Source: Glossina fuscipes
Taxonomy: Eukaryota > Arthropoda > Insecta > Diptera > Glossinidae
Assembly: GCF_014805625.2 (NCBI RefSeq)
Contig: NW_023998415.1
Location: forward strand, 7,595,938-7,659,937
Direction of reading: 5' to 3'
DNA: 64,000 nucleotides
Position 1 is the first letter of the stretch, and each line of letters opens with the position of its first letter. A program made the position numbers and the translations under genes. Positions 36,112 through 48,984 of the stretch are shown piece by piece. Below the pieces are notes generated by a model. The model had not been told where the DNA came from. It searched no databases and was given only the letters and a program-made list of their open reading frames with translations.

Positions 36112-37370
36112 TATTAGCTTGGGGAAAAAGAAATCCATTATTTTTCGGTAGATGGCTGCACTAATAGATTTCTCGTAAAGTATCGATCAAACAATTTCAG
36201 GTTTATGCTCGTTGGAAAGGTGACATTTCGCAGTAAAAAAAATTCTTTTGCTGTTTTTTGTTTGGTGCATTCAGTTGTGAGTTACCGCGTGTTAAAAATG
36301 GAAGTGAACAAAGAGAAAATTCGGTACATTTTACAGTTTTTCTTTGACAAAGGCGAAAATGCAAGCCAGGCGGCTAAAATTGTGAATGGTGTTTATGGTT
36401 CCGATACTGTAACAGCCAATTATGTGCAATTTTGGTTTCGTAGATTCCGTTCAGGAATTTTTGATGTTAAAGGTGCACCTCGCACAGGTAGGCCGGTCGT
36501 CGAAAACGTCTATAAAATCGGAGAAATGATCGAAGTTGACCGGCATGTTAGCAGTCGTAACATCGCCCAGGAGCTAAAAATCGACCATAAAACAGTTTTA
36601 AACCATTTACACAAAGCTGGATATAAAAAGAAGCTCGATGTTTGGGTGCCACACCAATTAACAGAAAAAAACATGATGGATCGAATTTCCAACTGCGAAG
36701 CCTTGGCCAAACGGAATGAGATAGACCCATTTCTTAAACGGATGGTGACTGGAGATGAGAAATGGATCACATACGATAACCCTGTGCGAAAACGATCGTG
36801 GTCAAAGAGCGGTGAAGCACCTCAAACGGCCAGGAAGGTTTTGCTATGCATTTGATGGGACTGGGAGGGGATTATTTATTATGAGTTGCTTCCATATGGC
36901 CAAACGCTAAATTCTGATCTCTACTGTCAACAACTGGACTGTTTGAAGATAGCGATTGACCAGAAACGGTCAGAATTGGCCAACAGGAGAGGTGTCGTGT
37001 TCCACCAGGACAACGCTAGGCCACACACATCTACAATGACTCGCCAGAAACTTCGGGAGCTTGGTTGGGAAGTTTTAATGCATCCGGACTTGGCACCAAG
37101 CGATTATCATCTTTTTCTTGCATTGCAAAATTTCTTTAATGATAAAAAATTGGAATCTAGGGAGGATTGTGAAAATCGACTACTAGAGTATTTTGCAATT
37201 AGAGACCAGGACTTCTATGAGAGAGGCATTTTGAAGTTACCTTTAAAATGGCAACAAATCATACAATAAAAAGGGTGCATATTTGACCCAAATCGGACAA
37301 TCCGAAGCATGTTAAATAAAGTCCTGAAGTTCATATAAAAATAATGGATTTTTTTTTCCCCAAACTAATA
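36112..37370 (+). mobile_element. nearly full-length mariner element with TIRs and TA duplication
   Basis: The left terminus is TTAGCTTGGGGAAAAAGAAA from 36114. The right terminus at 37368 reads, on the opposite strand, TTAGTTTGGGGAAAAAAAAA. The inverted repeat continues as TCCATTATTTTT on both sides, giving about 31 bp with few mismatches. Both ends are flanked by TA (36112-36113 and 37369-37370), the obligatory Tc1/mariner target duplication. The element body is 1255 bp, normal for mariner (about 1.3 kb). Its single gene is a broken transposase (36298-37315). Since termini and duplication are clear, it is the youngest-looking DNA transposon in the window. It could in principle still be moved by a transposase made elsewhere. 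Confidence 0.95.
36298..37315 (+). pseudogene. mariner transposase, disabled by stop, deletions and frameshift
   Basis: ATG at 36298 starts MEVNKEKIRYILQFFFDKGE, the N-terminal helix-turn-helix region, with YVQFWFRRFRSGIFDV, GRPVVENV and then DVWVPHQLTEKN. The catalytic triad is visible: D153 in VTGDEKW, D238 in FHQDNARPH, D269 in APSDYHLF. Damage: TGA at 36853-36855 lies where the family has a Trp codon (LLCI-stop-WDWEG). Only 30 residues separate D238 and D269 instead of the 34 of a D,D34D mariner, because about four residues are missing before DLAPSDYH. The first spacing is also short (84 residues), which suggests another in-frame loss near residue 180. A TAA at 37273-37275 or earlier in the C-terminus comes with a one-base slip; in another frame a family-like tail (TQIGQSEAC) runs to TAA at 37313-37315. 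It looks mellifera-like from memory. Confidence 0.92.
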
Positions 37371-38278
37371 TAAACCTTAATTAGATGGATTAGTGTGGTG
37401 TGGGCAAGATTCGCCCGAGTCTTTATTTATGTGAAACAAAAATTTATTTTTTTCGTTACTTCCCAAGTAAATAAAATGAGACACAAGCACTGACGACTGA
37501 ATCGTATGCTTGTTAGTTGTTTGTTGTGAGACTTAAGTCATAAACTTGCCTTGTTATACTTATGGGCTGTGTTGTAATTCATTTTACAGCACCATGTAAT
37601 AATAAAGCAATTTATCTCATATCTGCGTAGCACACACGTAGAAGCGGGTGTTTTGTTGTTTAATTGCCTCGATTCAAGTCCAGAGCTTAACATCAGAATT
37701 GTGTGTTTAGCTGGCTGGTATGAAATTTGTTATGGTTTATATTCAGAGCTGTTTTTCTTCGTCAGCGGTCTAACTGATTGATTGTATGCTCTCTATAATT
37801 TCAACTGATATCGATTGAATAGACATTTTATAAGTCTAAATAAGGCGGCATTTTTCTTAAGTAGATTTTGCTCTTTTTCTTTTTTTGTTTTCCTATTATT
37901 TATTTATTCAATTTTTTTCTTTTTTTTTTCGTTTTTTGTTGCCCGCATAAATACACTTGAACGAAAATTCGGTAATGAAGACGTGTTTTAACACTAATTT
38001 ATTGATTTACTCAAATTATGTTTATCAAGTCAATCAATTGTTTTTCTTTTTTTTCTTTTTTTTTCTTTTCTTGATTAATTAATTTTTCTGGATCGGGATA
38101 AGTTTTTCGAGACGAGGCAAATTGGGTATTATTTTCTCGGACCTTGAATTCCAAGATAATGTCAAAATTAGAGATTGAAAGCTAGAATTGATTTAATCAC
38201 TTTCCAACCTAATTTCAGACATCGAATCCATTCGTAATTGGTACATGGAGGTAACGGTGAAGGAGGTTTGAAGAAAAT

Positions 38279-38300
38279 ATATATATATATATATATATTT
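38279..38300. repeat. (TA)n microsatellite
   Basis: Alternating TA run next to a T-run. Confidence 0.85.
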
Positions 38301-38854
38301 TTTTTTTCTTATTTTTTGAACAACAGTTAAGAACTTTGCACAAAATCTTTGAATTTTCTATAAAGAGGATCCTACCTATTGAAAGCACAATTGTACATAA
38401 ATGCTTTTTGATTTTTTCAAGTGTATTTGAATTTTCTAAATAGTTGTACTATTGTCAGATATCGATAACGATTACAGTTTTTATTTTTATTTTTAATTTA
38501 TATCATTTAATGTTAGTTTTCCTTATTGTTAATTTTATTTTTCTTTTTTTTTTTTGTTTTTTTTTTTTTTTTTTTGCTTACGTCCAAATGAATTGTTTAT
38601 TCTTGATCTTGTTTGATCTTTTATCACTTCACATTTAATATTCTGTATGTATGTATGTATGTCGGCTTGCATTTATATACATACATATATATTAGTATAG
38701 AAAAATGTGTATGCTTTAATAGTTTGTGCAGATATAAATACTTTATCGCATGTTCTACGGCAATCTTTTATTTATTTCAAATGATTGTTGTTATTATTAC
38801 AAGTTCCGTTCGTTTATTCGTTCGCTCAATTTCCACTATCATAGCCGCCAATAA

Positions 38855-38874
38855 ACCAACCAACCAACCAACCA
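38855..38874. repeat. (AACC)n microsatellite
   Basis: Five tandem AACC units. Confidence 0.9.
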
Positions 38875-41544
38875 GGCAGCTCTCGTTCAGGCTGGATTCT
38901 CCTTTTTATAGAATTTTATTTGCCGCCGGTTATACAATTTCAAGCCAAGTGTTCATTTAATTGTGTTTTGTTTCTTTAACCATTTTTGCACTGTGGGTAC
39001 GTGTGTACTTTTGTTTATGTTGACGTATTTTTCTTTTATTTTTTTTATTTTTTGTGTTTTCAGTTTTTCCAACAATTTTATTAAAAGTTCATAAATTTTA
39101 TTTATTTATTTTTTTTCTTTTTAACAACAATTGTATTGTTTACAAACCATAAAACGCCTACCGCAGCCACAGCGCTTGCTAAATATGTATACAAAAATGT
39201 GTAAGTCCACCTTGATTGTTTAGCCCATAATAAAGTTATCAGTTTATCGGTAATCCGCAACAGTGCTGCGCTTTTTTTTTTTTTTTTTGCAATAAGAGAA
39301 TAAATTTAATTTTCATATAATCGCTTGAAAGAAAAAATCTTTAATAAATTTTATCTCCTTTTAATTGCAGGTATGTACGCACACGTGTATGTGTAATTAT
39401 GTAAAAAAAATCTTAAATCAAGATTCACATCACGCAGCCGATGTTTATCATCATCAATAATAATTACATAATAATTACTCAAAAACGCTTAATTAAACTA
39501 ACACGTAAGTAATATATACACACAAACACTATGTAAAACACATCGAGCGGAGAATTGAATGGACATTTAAAACCCTTTACTGCCTGCCCAGGTGTTTGAT
39601 TGTATTTAATTACTCCCTTTCTCCCCAATAAAAAAAGTTTAGGCGAAAATTTACGTTTGCCTTTGACGTCCAACACTTGATGCAAATAAAATGAAAGATT
39701 ATATGCAATATTTTAAAGCGGCCTAACAAACCCCAAGATAAACTGAAATTGCCGGTAGTTATTATCTTGAGATTATCTTAGAAAAGCTTCTTTAAGTTTG
39801 ATCTATAGGCACAAAATGGAAATATAAATCTCATAAGACGACAAACGCAGGCAAAGGCAACCTATACGCGGACATCAAGTAAGACCCTGACCCAACCGTA
39901 TTTATTAGCATGGCAAACACGTAATGAGGAAGTGATTACAATCCATGGCATTTCTTGTTATATCTATATAAAGAGTGAATTTTCATTATTGCTTTTTGAT
40001 GAACTTCACAAACAAACCAAGGGCAGTAAGAGTAACATGCTGATGAGCGTAGATAACTTGTATGTCAGCATTAATCATAAACAAATAAGTTAATGATGTA
40101 CATTAGACATAAGGTGCCAAAGATATAAACCGCAGATTCGAACTTAATATAAACGCTTTAGTAGTAACGATAACCGGACCAACAATACGTTCACAATAAA
40201 AATATTTCAGTGATTTTCGGCCTAATTGCCTAATTTTCCTTCCATCAAAACAATGAAGAGCATTATAGTCGGGTAAGGCCGGCGATTAAACGAACATCTA
40301 ACCTAATGTGATTATTGTTTAGAATTGTTAGACTTTTTTTCAACAAACCCTTATATTCGAAGAAGCCCAAAACCCCGACTAATATAGTCAAAATTTAGAA
40401 AATTTAATATTCACTTTAATAATTTCGTTATTTGTCAATTGTTGTTGTCACGAAAAGCTACAAGTTAGACTTTGTCGCCAAATATGGGTTTGCGTTGCGT
40501 GAGGCTCCCTCCTTCTGCATGGCAGACTCAAAAAACTAGATTCTTATATGGGGACTCTCATAAAAAAGTAAATCCTTATATAGCGACAAAGTCTTATTTG
40601 CAGTTTTTTATGACGAAAATAGTTGAAGATTTTGAGGGATAATAACTTCAGTTCGCTAAACTTGATCACATCTGTTGTTGAGGTGATGAGGGCTTATATG
40701 AAAATAACGTATAATCTTTGGTTTGGTCACGCGAGTGGTCGCAAAACCCTTTCGACCCAATCGATTTTCAATAGACTTCGTCCTTGGTCTAAAAGGCGTC
40801 AATATACAAAGTTTTGTCAAAATGTCTTCAAAATTGCGGCTTACAAATCAAACGCCTGCTTACAGGGAAAAAATCAGACGGACTGGCGAACACATAAAGT
40901 GGAGAAGTTTTTCTGGAGTTTATCGGAATGTAATGTTAAAAAACTCTCAACACTTTCCCCCAAACTATTATTTATGTTTTGTAAATGACTATAAGAGACT
41001 ATACGTGTTTTCGATCTTAATCCATGCATTCATGACAAACGTATAATTCTTCAGTGTAAAATTGACCAAATCGCTTCACGTGTTGGTTACGTAAAAAGAA
41101 CTATGACTTGGCTATAATCCAAATTTGTTTTTGCTTTTTTCACCTACCATAGGTAATAGATCAGGTTTTCCATGCATCAAAGAATTTTAGCCAAGAACTT
41201 ATGTCCTTCAACAGTGAACATAGCGAAATCGATGATAATTACCCTTTCATCACGCAATGAGTGAGAATCTTAAGCTTTCTTAAAATTTATTTATAGTTTT
41301 TTTCCATATATTTTACTATAGCTTTACTGTGCTTTTTCACGTACTCTTACTTATAAGTTTTTTTTTTTTTTTTTTTTGTGTATGTTTTATTGTAATAACG
41401 TAACAAACAAACAAACAAACAAGTTTACCTTATTGCTTTAAAAGATCTAATATAAGTTCTTGTCCTACTTCAAATTCATAAATCATTTGCATATGAGAGA
41501 TTTTTGCTCAAATTTTATGCTGCAAATGCCGCATTGCGTATTGG

Positions 41545-41547
41545 CTC

Positions 41548-41593
<46 letters not shown>

Positions 41594-41606
41594 GCTCTCT
41601 CTCTCT
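41545..41606. repeat. (CT)n microsatellite
   Basis: Long CT repeat, with three interruptions (CTAT, CTAT, CTCG). The Ser-Leu and Arg-Glu frames over it are artefacts. Confidence 0.95.
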
Positions 41607-42028
41607 AGACAGTGTATATGTGTTGTGTATATTGTATGTATTCGAAATGTTGCGTTTGCATATAGTTCGTGTAACGCACAAAATAGCAAATGATGCTAGC
41701 GCGTGATGATATAGCGATCGTTAAAAGACGCATGAGGTAAATCTTGAAATTTAATAAAACATAAAAATTTTTAAATTTGTTACGAAAATAAAATCAGAAA
41801 ACAATCCTCAAATACAATAGAAATTTTATATGTACGTGTACGTGTATATGTACATGAAATGCGATTTATAGACGTTACATAAAACGAACATGAATTTTGC
41901 ATATTTTTGTAATGCAGAAAATCGTTTCGCTTAAGAATTTTGTTTTCTTCTTTTTTTTTTCGCATCTTCTTGTTGTTTCCCAAAATCAAGAATTTGCAAT
42001 GGCTTTATTGAACGCAGTGCATTATGCA

Positions 42029-42096
42029 TGCACATACACACACACTCACACACACACACACGCACGCACATATACACATACATACACACACACACA
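42029..42096. repeat. (CA)n microsatellite, imperfect
   Basis: CA repeat with TA, CT and CG interruptions over nearly 70 bases. Confidence 0.95.
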
Positions 42097-42099
42097 TTC

Positions 42100-44990
42100 C
42101 TTTAATGAGAAGAAATCGAATTCAAAGGTTTTAGTTTAGTCAAAAGCACCACTCTCCACATTCCTGCCCCGTGATTATATACTTTTGTACAATACACAAT
42201 ATTGAATAGGAATGTTAACGATGGCAGTTGTGTCGGAAGGCCGTCGCTCGCTGTAATAGAGTAGAAGCTGAGAACTGAGAACTGAGCACACAATGCAGCA
42301 AAGTATGGAACGCGAACTTATATTTCGGCACAAAGCACATACGCGTCTTTGGAAATCGGTTTTATGCTGCATGAAAAGATTTATAGGTCTATTGTTTTGG
42401 CACAATATGGTCATCATTAAGGCCTGCGCCGATGCACGTTCTCGTTTATACGTATACGTATACATATGTAACCGTTAAGTGTTGAAAACTATGCTGCGCG
42501 ATTTCAGTAATCAATTGCAAATGAATTTCAAAGAATTCTTCTACGGTTTTAATGCAAATAAACGCAAACATAATGCAAAACGCATGTATACTGTTTTTTT
42601 TTTCTTTTCTTTCCTTTTCTTTTCTTTCTTTCCTTCTTTCTTTCATTTTCGTTTTTGGTTTTGTTTGTTTTCTTCTTTTTTTTTTTTTTCTTTCTTTCCT
42701 AAAATTTTTTCATTTTTCAATTAACTAAGTGACTTCTCATTTTTTTGGCATACATCGCAAGCTGTTGTAAAGCTTTGGCGTTAACTTTCGTAATAGAAAT
42801 TTACACCTTTTATATTTTATTTCGCATTATAATTAACTTTTAGTTGAGCAATTGCGGCTTTGTTGCCATTGGCAGTTTTTCTCTTTTTTTTTTTTTATTT
42901 ATTTATTTATTTAGTTGTGTTATTTCTTTTTCGCTGTTTCCGTCAGTTTTCCACATTGTTTATAAATTTCTTTTTTTCTTTACTTTTTCAACGGTATTTG
43001 TTCTGTTTGTTTACAATTGCGGAGTACACGACGGCAACTTGCCACCCCATAAACATTATTGTTGTTATCTATTTACCTGTTTGTTGTTGTTGCTGCTGCT
43101 GTTATTGTTGCTGCTACAGTGGCTGTTGTTGCCTGTGTTTAATAACACAATTCATTTATATCATAAATTGCATTTTATTTCACATGCACGGCCACAGTCT
43201 GTTAAACTTTTCACTTTTTATTATTATTTCATTATGATCGTCAGCATAATAATAATTGTTATTATTATCGGACTGTGTATACCTGATGCCAGAGCTGCTT
43301 GCTTTCTATATATTACTACATAGATTCAAGTTTGTCATACAATGAGTGCATTGTCTGTAAAACAGTTTTAACCGGATAATTTCACTATTATTTATTATTA
43401 ACTTTACCTTATGGCCTGGTGGTGGGTAAAATTTTTAATTAAATTATTTCAAATTTATTTATTCGCATATATTTGCGTGTGCGGTGTATTTTGAATTAAT
43501 TGTAAAATTCAATTAATCTATGACAACCCGACAACTCTTAGTCGACACGAATTTATTTCCCATCTACCATAGTAGTATGTGCTTACAAAAAATTATTTAT
43601 TGCCCATTGATCTTGGATCTTACTTAACCAGAGTTATCGTTCAACTTAAACTCTTAAATCCATCATTATTAAGATCTTTAAGCAAAACTCGTAAAACTGT
43701 TATATCGATTTTCGCGTGTGCTTACAATTATGATAGATCTGCTAATTGAAAAGTGTAGCGATCTTTCCATTAAATTATTACTAGCTCGTAGGATGTATGC
43801 TATGCTACTAAGCGCGCTATTTTCTGGAATTGTTATTGTTCAACAGATGTACGAGGTACGTTGATTTCTAATTACTCTGCAGCGGCAAACTTAAGGCTAA
43901 GTAATGTTGCATAGCGTACTTATGCTCCAACGCTGATCTTTTCGTAAACTTGTCAATCGTGCTGTTGTTCCTACCAAATGAATTCAAGCACGATTTCTAG
44001 AAATTACTCATCTCTCTGACTGAATCTATTTTTCTCTCATTCTCGAATTTTATGCTTGATCTTTAATGGCAACTATTATTTAATCTCCATTTCTGACGTA
44101 AGTTCATCTGTCAAATAGATACATACGCTCATAAACACATAATTAGCTTCAATTTAAGAAGCAATTGTTGCCTATATAATTAACCCTTAAAAGCATAAAT
44201 TTTTATTAAAAAAAAAAAAAAATTAACTGGAAAATAAGTGCGATTAACGGGGAAAATATTAAAAAAAAAAACAAGAATTTTTCTTTAATTTTTAAAAAAA
44301 GCATAATGATGTGTATGTGCATCATCGTACAAGATCGCCCCTTGAGTTCTACGCATTTACTGCGTGCAATAACGTAATACTTTCAAACATAAGTAATACT
44401 TTTCATTACACTACAACACGTGAAACAACCGTTTTTAGCATTTCAACCTCGAGGAACGTTGCATTTGCTACATGACCGCGGTATGGTACCCTATCTGTTT
44501 GGCAATGTAGGGCAGTTACCAAGACCGTCTTGGCGTACTTGCGAAGACGAGGAAAAGTATGAAATGATTGTCCAAGTTTTTCATTGTTAAACTTTGCTCT
44601 AATGAACCATTATTAGGCTGAACTCCTCTATTGCCCATTATGTGAGATCGCAGACGTTGCAATGAGTATTATTATGGAACTGACCAGGATTCGGTAGCTG
44701 TTTATTTGGAATTCAAATTGCAGTGGAGTTTTTTTCATAACTTGCCACAAATTTCTTATGGCAAGATTCAACAGATGATAGTATAGGCAGATAGGTACCT
44801 TTGCCCCTTTCGACTCCTATACGATAACAATCTAAGTAGCTATCTCTCAAGTCCGATCCTCCCATCGATCTCCGGTTTTAGTCGCTTATCATATCGGCCA
44901 ATATTCTCTCCGGGCAACATTATAAGCAGACAATAAAGAAACAATTTGTTTGCTTGCCGCCCCGCAATGGCGCTGAAAAGTCAAAACCAT
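42100..44990. other. intron sequence, no gene seen
   Basis: A T-rich tract at 42590-42720 and 42880-43010, an imperfect (TTG/CTG)n tract at 43078-43131 and (TAA)n near 43246-43270 give long but low-complexity frames (for example 42844-43323, Leu/Phe-rich). I take these as non-coding. A tandem GAGAACT duplication lies near 42268-42285. Confidence 0.45.
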
Positions 44991-44994
44991 CCTG

Positions 44995-45444
44995 TTGAGA
45001 AATTGCTTCCTCGTAAGTTCTTCTAGCTTTGTTATAATTTTTATTATAAAAACATTTATGGTGAAATCTATACATTTATTGAGCTGGGCCGCCGGTGATT
45101 CAAAAATAGTTAATTATCGTGATGTGGTGCGTCTTGAGAAAAATTGGAATTGTTTTGAGCAGCAGGCGTTGTTTCCTGCATTCCGCATTGCTTTTGCACA
45201 ATGGTTATATTTCATTGGTCTCTCCAGACTTTTTCACCAGAAATTCAACACATATCGTTCCGCCGTCACTCTATTCATAGAATTTAGTTTCGTTTTCATA
45301 CAATTCCTGGCTTTTCTTGGAACTCAAAAAAAAAAGAAAAATAGATCCGTGGTCGTGGTTTTCAGGCAAGAAAGACTGAATCGAAAAAAAACAGTTTTTG
45401 GATCTTTTATCTGCAAACTTTCTTATTTGCTACAACTGAAATGA
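44995..45444 (+). other. unassigned open frame, 149 codons
   Basis: An open frame on the + strand; its first Met codon is at about 45058 and it runs to a stop at 45442-45444. The composition is mixed rather than simple-repeat (for example IHLLSWAAGDSKIVNYRDVV and LEKNWNCFEQQ), with a basic tail around an A-run. No splice sites clearly bound it and no homologue comes to mind. It could be chance, or a piece of a transposon I do not recognise. Confidence 0.2.
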
Positions 45445-46311
45445 CAAATCCCTCTATGGCGTCAAATGTTCGATGATAGTTTTAGAAAGAGAGGTCGATA
45501 AGTAGAAGGCATTTTCATCTGAACTAAAAACTCAAGTACTCGTGTTATACAAAGTAAAATTTAAAAATTTTTCTCTTGGGAGTCTATAAATATAACTAAC
45601 GAGCTATTAAAACAATTCATTATCTAGACGGCGATAAATAAGTGATTTAAGTTAACGAAGGCCATTTCAAAAGTCTTCCTCTCAAATATTCTTATATGAC
45701 GGGGCGAATGCATTTACATTTTTACGCAGGCAAGAATTACTAAATTTCTTGCCTTCACTTTCTGTTTTGTTTCTCTACAGCAATTAAATCGTAAATCATC
45801 ATCAAGAGCATCGTGGAAATCTTTTGAAGTGAATGAGCGTTTAGAAATATTGCACACAATAACAACAACAGGAACAAATTGAAAGCGGCTTTTAATCTTT
45901 TGAACTGTTGCGAAACATACTCAAAAGAGATTAATAAAGCACTTTAAAGGGTGCGGGGGACGGGCGAGGAAAAGAAGGCTGTATTACGATTATTTGGCAA
46001 ACGCAGCCAAAATGCAAAAATTATGATTCAGTTTACTCAGGCAATACGATTAGTAATCATAGCAAAGATGAAGATGTTCCCGTTACCCCCCAATGAATTA
46101 CCAATCGCATCGTATGCATATTACGATTAAAATTGTATCTCAAAACACAAAATCATAAATCAGTAATTAAATTAATTTTAACTGTAAACGGAGAGGATTA
46201 CACAAATGAATTACAAATTTTACGTCAAGCATTAAAAAATAAAAATAAATAAAGACAAAACTTGAGCCCTTCACCGAGACCGATTCAATCGCAGCGATAT
46301 GCTGAACGTAC

Positions 46312-46334
46312 AAAAAAAAAAAAAAAAAAAAAAA
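46312..46334. repeat. poly(A) tract
   Basis: Long A-run within the fz intron. It generates a Phe-rich minus-strand frame. Confidence 0.85.
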
Positions 46335-46551
46335 ACAACAACTATGGCAATAAATACCATATGTTCCGCAAATAATGGAGCGCACTAAACTACGATGAAC
46401 ATTACTCGTTTAGACTAATAAACCATAAAACTTTATAGTTTTTATTTTGAAATGATGAGCAGGCTGCTGCATTGACGACAATGATTATGATGATGACTAT
46501 CACGATAATGACAATAACGATGAAAATGTTGACGATATCGTTTATAGAATT

Positions 46552-46703
46552 ATATATACATATATATATATACACATATATATATATATATATATAGTGG
46601 CGTAAATGTGACTGGTCTGAGCAGCTGGTTGAAAACTGTAGCTTTGCAAAAAACAAAAGTGAAGACAACCATGGTTGCACGCACACACACACACACACAC
46701 ACA
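46552..46703. repeat. (TA)n and (CA)n microsatellites
   Basis: TA/CATA repeat at 46552-46597 and a pure CA run at about 46680-46703, with about 80 bases of unique sequence between. Confidence 0.9.
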
Positions 46704-47223
46704 TTCGAACTGTGACACAACTTTCAATCTAATGATAATTTATTAAGTGATTTTTAATTTTCGAAATCCTTGTACGTATCCAAAAGTGAGGACGCATTTC
46801 GACTTCGGAATATTCATCGTTTTCAGATAATCTGTCTGTGTAAGCGTCGTTACGATAAATAACGAATGATAAATAATAAAATTCGCCCCAATTTCAAAAC
46901 TTCTCGAATTTGGATCACCAAAAATTCAAATAAGGCTTTTCCTTGTTTATGGTGTTGTTTTCGGTTTCGTTTTCCTTTTCCTCATATAACAAATTTATCA
47001 ATGAAATGTTAAATCTTAATCAGTTGCAAATCAATCATTTTTAATTAAAACCGCAGTAAAGGCACAAATACTGAAACAAACGTACAAATAAACAAACAAA
47101 AGGAAATAGAATCGAAAAAAAAAAAGAAAACAATTTAGGCCAATACCTTGACAATCGACCGGCCAGTTGAAAACGGCAACCAGATGCAAACATTATTACA
47201 ACAGCAATGATAGCAGCGATATT

Positions 47224-47316
47224 ATGAAAAACCATCTAAATGTGATCATCTGTATCAGTATTCTCATCGTCTCTTTAGCTGTTGTTGACGTTACGGCCCA
47301 ACGTTCGATTATTGCA
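47224..47316 (+). other. candidate signal-peptide coding exon (weak)
   Basis: ATG at 47224 opens a frame whose first 25 residues look like a secretory signal: a short charged start MKNH, the hydrophobic core LNVIICISILIVSLAVV, and a small-residue cleavage-like end DVTA before Q. A possible donor GTGCGT lies at 47317 after 31 codons (phase 0); without splicing the frame ends at 47379. An initiator-like CCAGTTG lies at 47163-47169, but I see no TATA box or downstream element at the usual distance. No continuation exon is identified. It may be the first exon of a gene nested in the fz intron, or coincidence in T-rich DNA. Confidence 0.2.
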
Positions 47317-47379
47317 GTGCGTACAGTTGTTCTGAAAAATTTTGCTTTTATTTTCAATCCCTCATTGAAACAAGTTTAA

Positions 47380-48980
47380 CAGGTTTATGCGTTAGAGAGT
47401 AAAAATTTTCTTCTTTTTCTCTTTTTTCTTTTTTATATATTTATATATATATTTATATATATATTATTTTCATTTGATTTTTTGCTTTTACATTTTGCCG
47501 TATATACGCTTTGCAACTTAACATTTTAGAAATTTCATGTAGACAAATAAATACATATAGAAAGACACAAACACATACATGCGTACATCTGCGCATAAGG
47601 GGTATAATAATGTTTCTCTCATCGTTTTTCAGCATCAGTATCACTGCCATTGTCCATCCACATGATGATTGTGTCATGTCGTCAATCAATTTGTTGCATT
47701 TCCAACCTGTATATGTCTATAGAACGCAATGACAATCCAATACCTATACCTATACATTAAGTGTGTAGATTCGCATCCCGATATTTATACCAACCAATAT
47801 AAGTATGCTGGTAAATGAAATTGCAAGAAAAGAAAACGGCAGCAAGTCAGAGCAAGGGAAGAAGAAGAAGAAGAAGCTTTGATAAAATAAACTCCCCAAC
47901 AGGCTGAAAACATTTGCTGCCGATTGTACAAAGGAGTTCTTCTCCGTGACTAGTTTATGTGTGGAGTAGGCAACTTTACTAAAATAGGATAATAAATTCC
48001 AAGGAAAACTAGATGATAGCAATGAAGGAGAAAAATGAATGTAAACTTTTGTTTTTTTTTTTTTTTGTAGCGAATAACAACAACAACAGCAGCAGCAACA
48101 TATTGTAGGAAGAAAAACAAAACTATTAAATAACATCGATTGAGTGAGATTTTAATAAGTATTCTCGCACCGTACTGCCTGAAATTCAATTTTTCGCTTC
48201 AGAAATTAGTAATCAAAACGGCCGACCATGCTATGACCATTTAAAATAATTTGAAAAGTTTTCCCGCATTGTTTGGGAAGGATTAGTTTTCGATTCAATA
48301 GTCACTAAGTAAAAACTATTAAGATAAAATAGAGAGAGCGAGAGATAACTGTGGCCCTACCTAGATCGTAATCATAAAATAAATATTTGTAAAATTTCAT
48401 CGACAACATCTGATAAGAAAAGCAATCGCAAATATGCATTATCCATAAAATAATCTCCTACTGCTTACTTACTAAACTGCAACTTCAAGTTTACTCTTTC
48501 TCGGATGTGCTAAATAAAAAGCCCAAGTGCAAACCGCTTCACTGGAGAAACTGAGTGCTATTACAAATTAAATACAAAAACGTATATAACGGACATCAAA
48601 TGAGGACAAATACGCATATTATTTGCGAAATTTATTAGTTGCTACAATTCATAAAAGATATGATATGTAATAGAATTTGAAGCGTTTAATATAATCCGCA
48701 ATCCGGTTTTTTCTTCCTTCTTGCCGCCAATATTGGACTAACAGAGAAAGTTACTGTAACAGTTTTAAAAAAGGGAGAATGTAAATCGCGCATGGCTGAG
48801 GGTATTTTCCGTTAATTCAAATTTAAATATGTATTTGACACGTAATCTACAACGGAACGTTGATGATGATGCCAATAAACTGCGAATAAAGTCTTCATTT
48901 AGTTGGTAATGACATTGCCGAATCAATTTGCTGCAGCTTGGTTCGATGTAGAATTCGCGTCGCGTCGCAAACAAAATTAC
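47380..48980. other. intron sequence, no gene seen
   Basis: Contains (GAA)n at 47860-47876, a T-run at 48052-48067 and an (AAC/AGC)n tract at 48076-48100. The frame at 47750-48136 (-) is low-complexity. Confidence 0.45.
47437..47465. repeat. (TATAT)-rich microsatellite
   Basis: Imperfect TATATTTATATATATATTTATAT tract. Confidence 0.8.
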
Positions 48981-48984
48981 AACG

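Larger units (their letters stand above)
37375..41540. other. intron sequence, no gene seen
   Basis: T-rich tracts (37865-37940, 38041-38075, 38540-38576), TA run at 38279-38300, (GTAT)n at 38644-38661 and (AACC)n at 38855-38874. Open frames of up to 121 codons (40623-40988) have no recognised motif. A (ACAA)n stretch lies at 41402-41421. Confidence 0.45.

Noticed and set aside
42844..43323. Long Leu/Phe/Cys-rich frames as membrane proteins
   Set aside because: They come from T-runs and TTG/CTG repeats; two overlapping frames are open at once, which is typical of low-complexity DNA.
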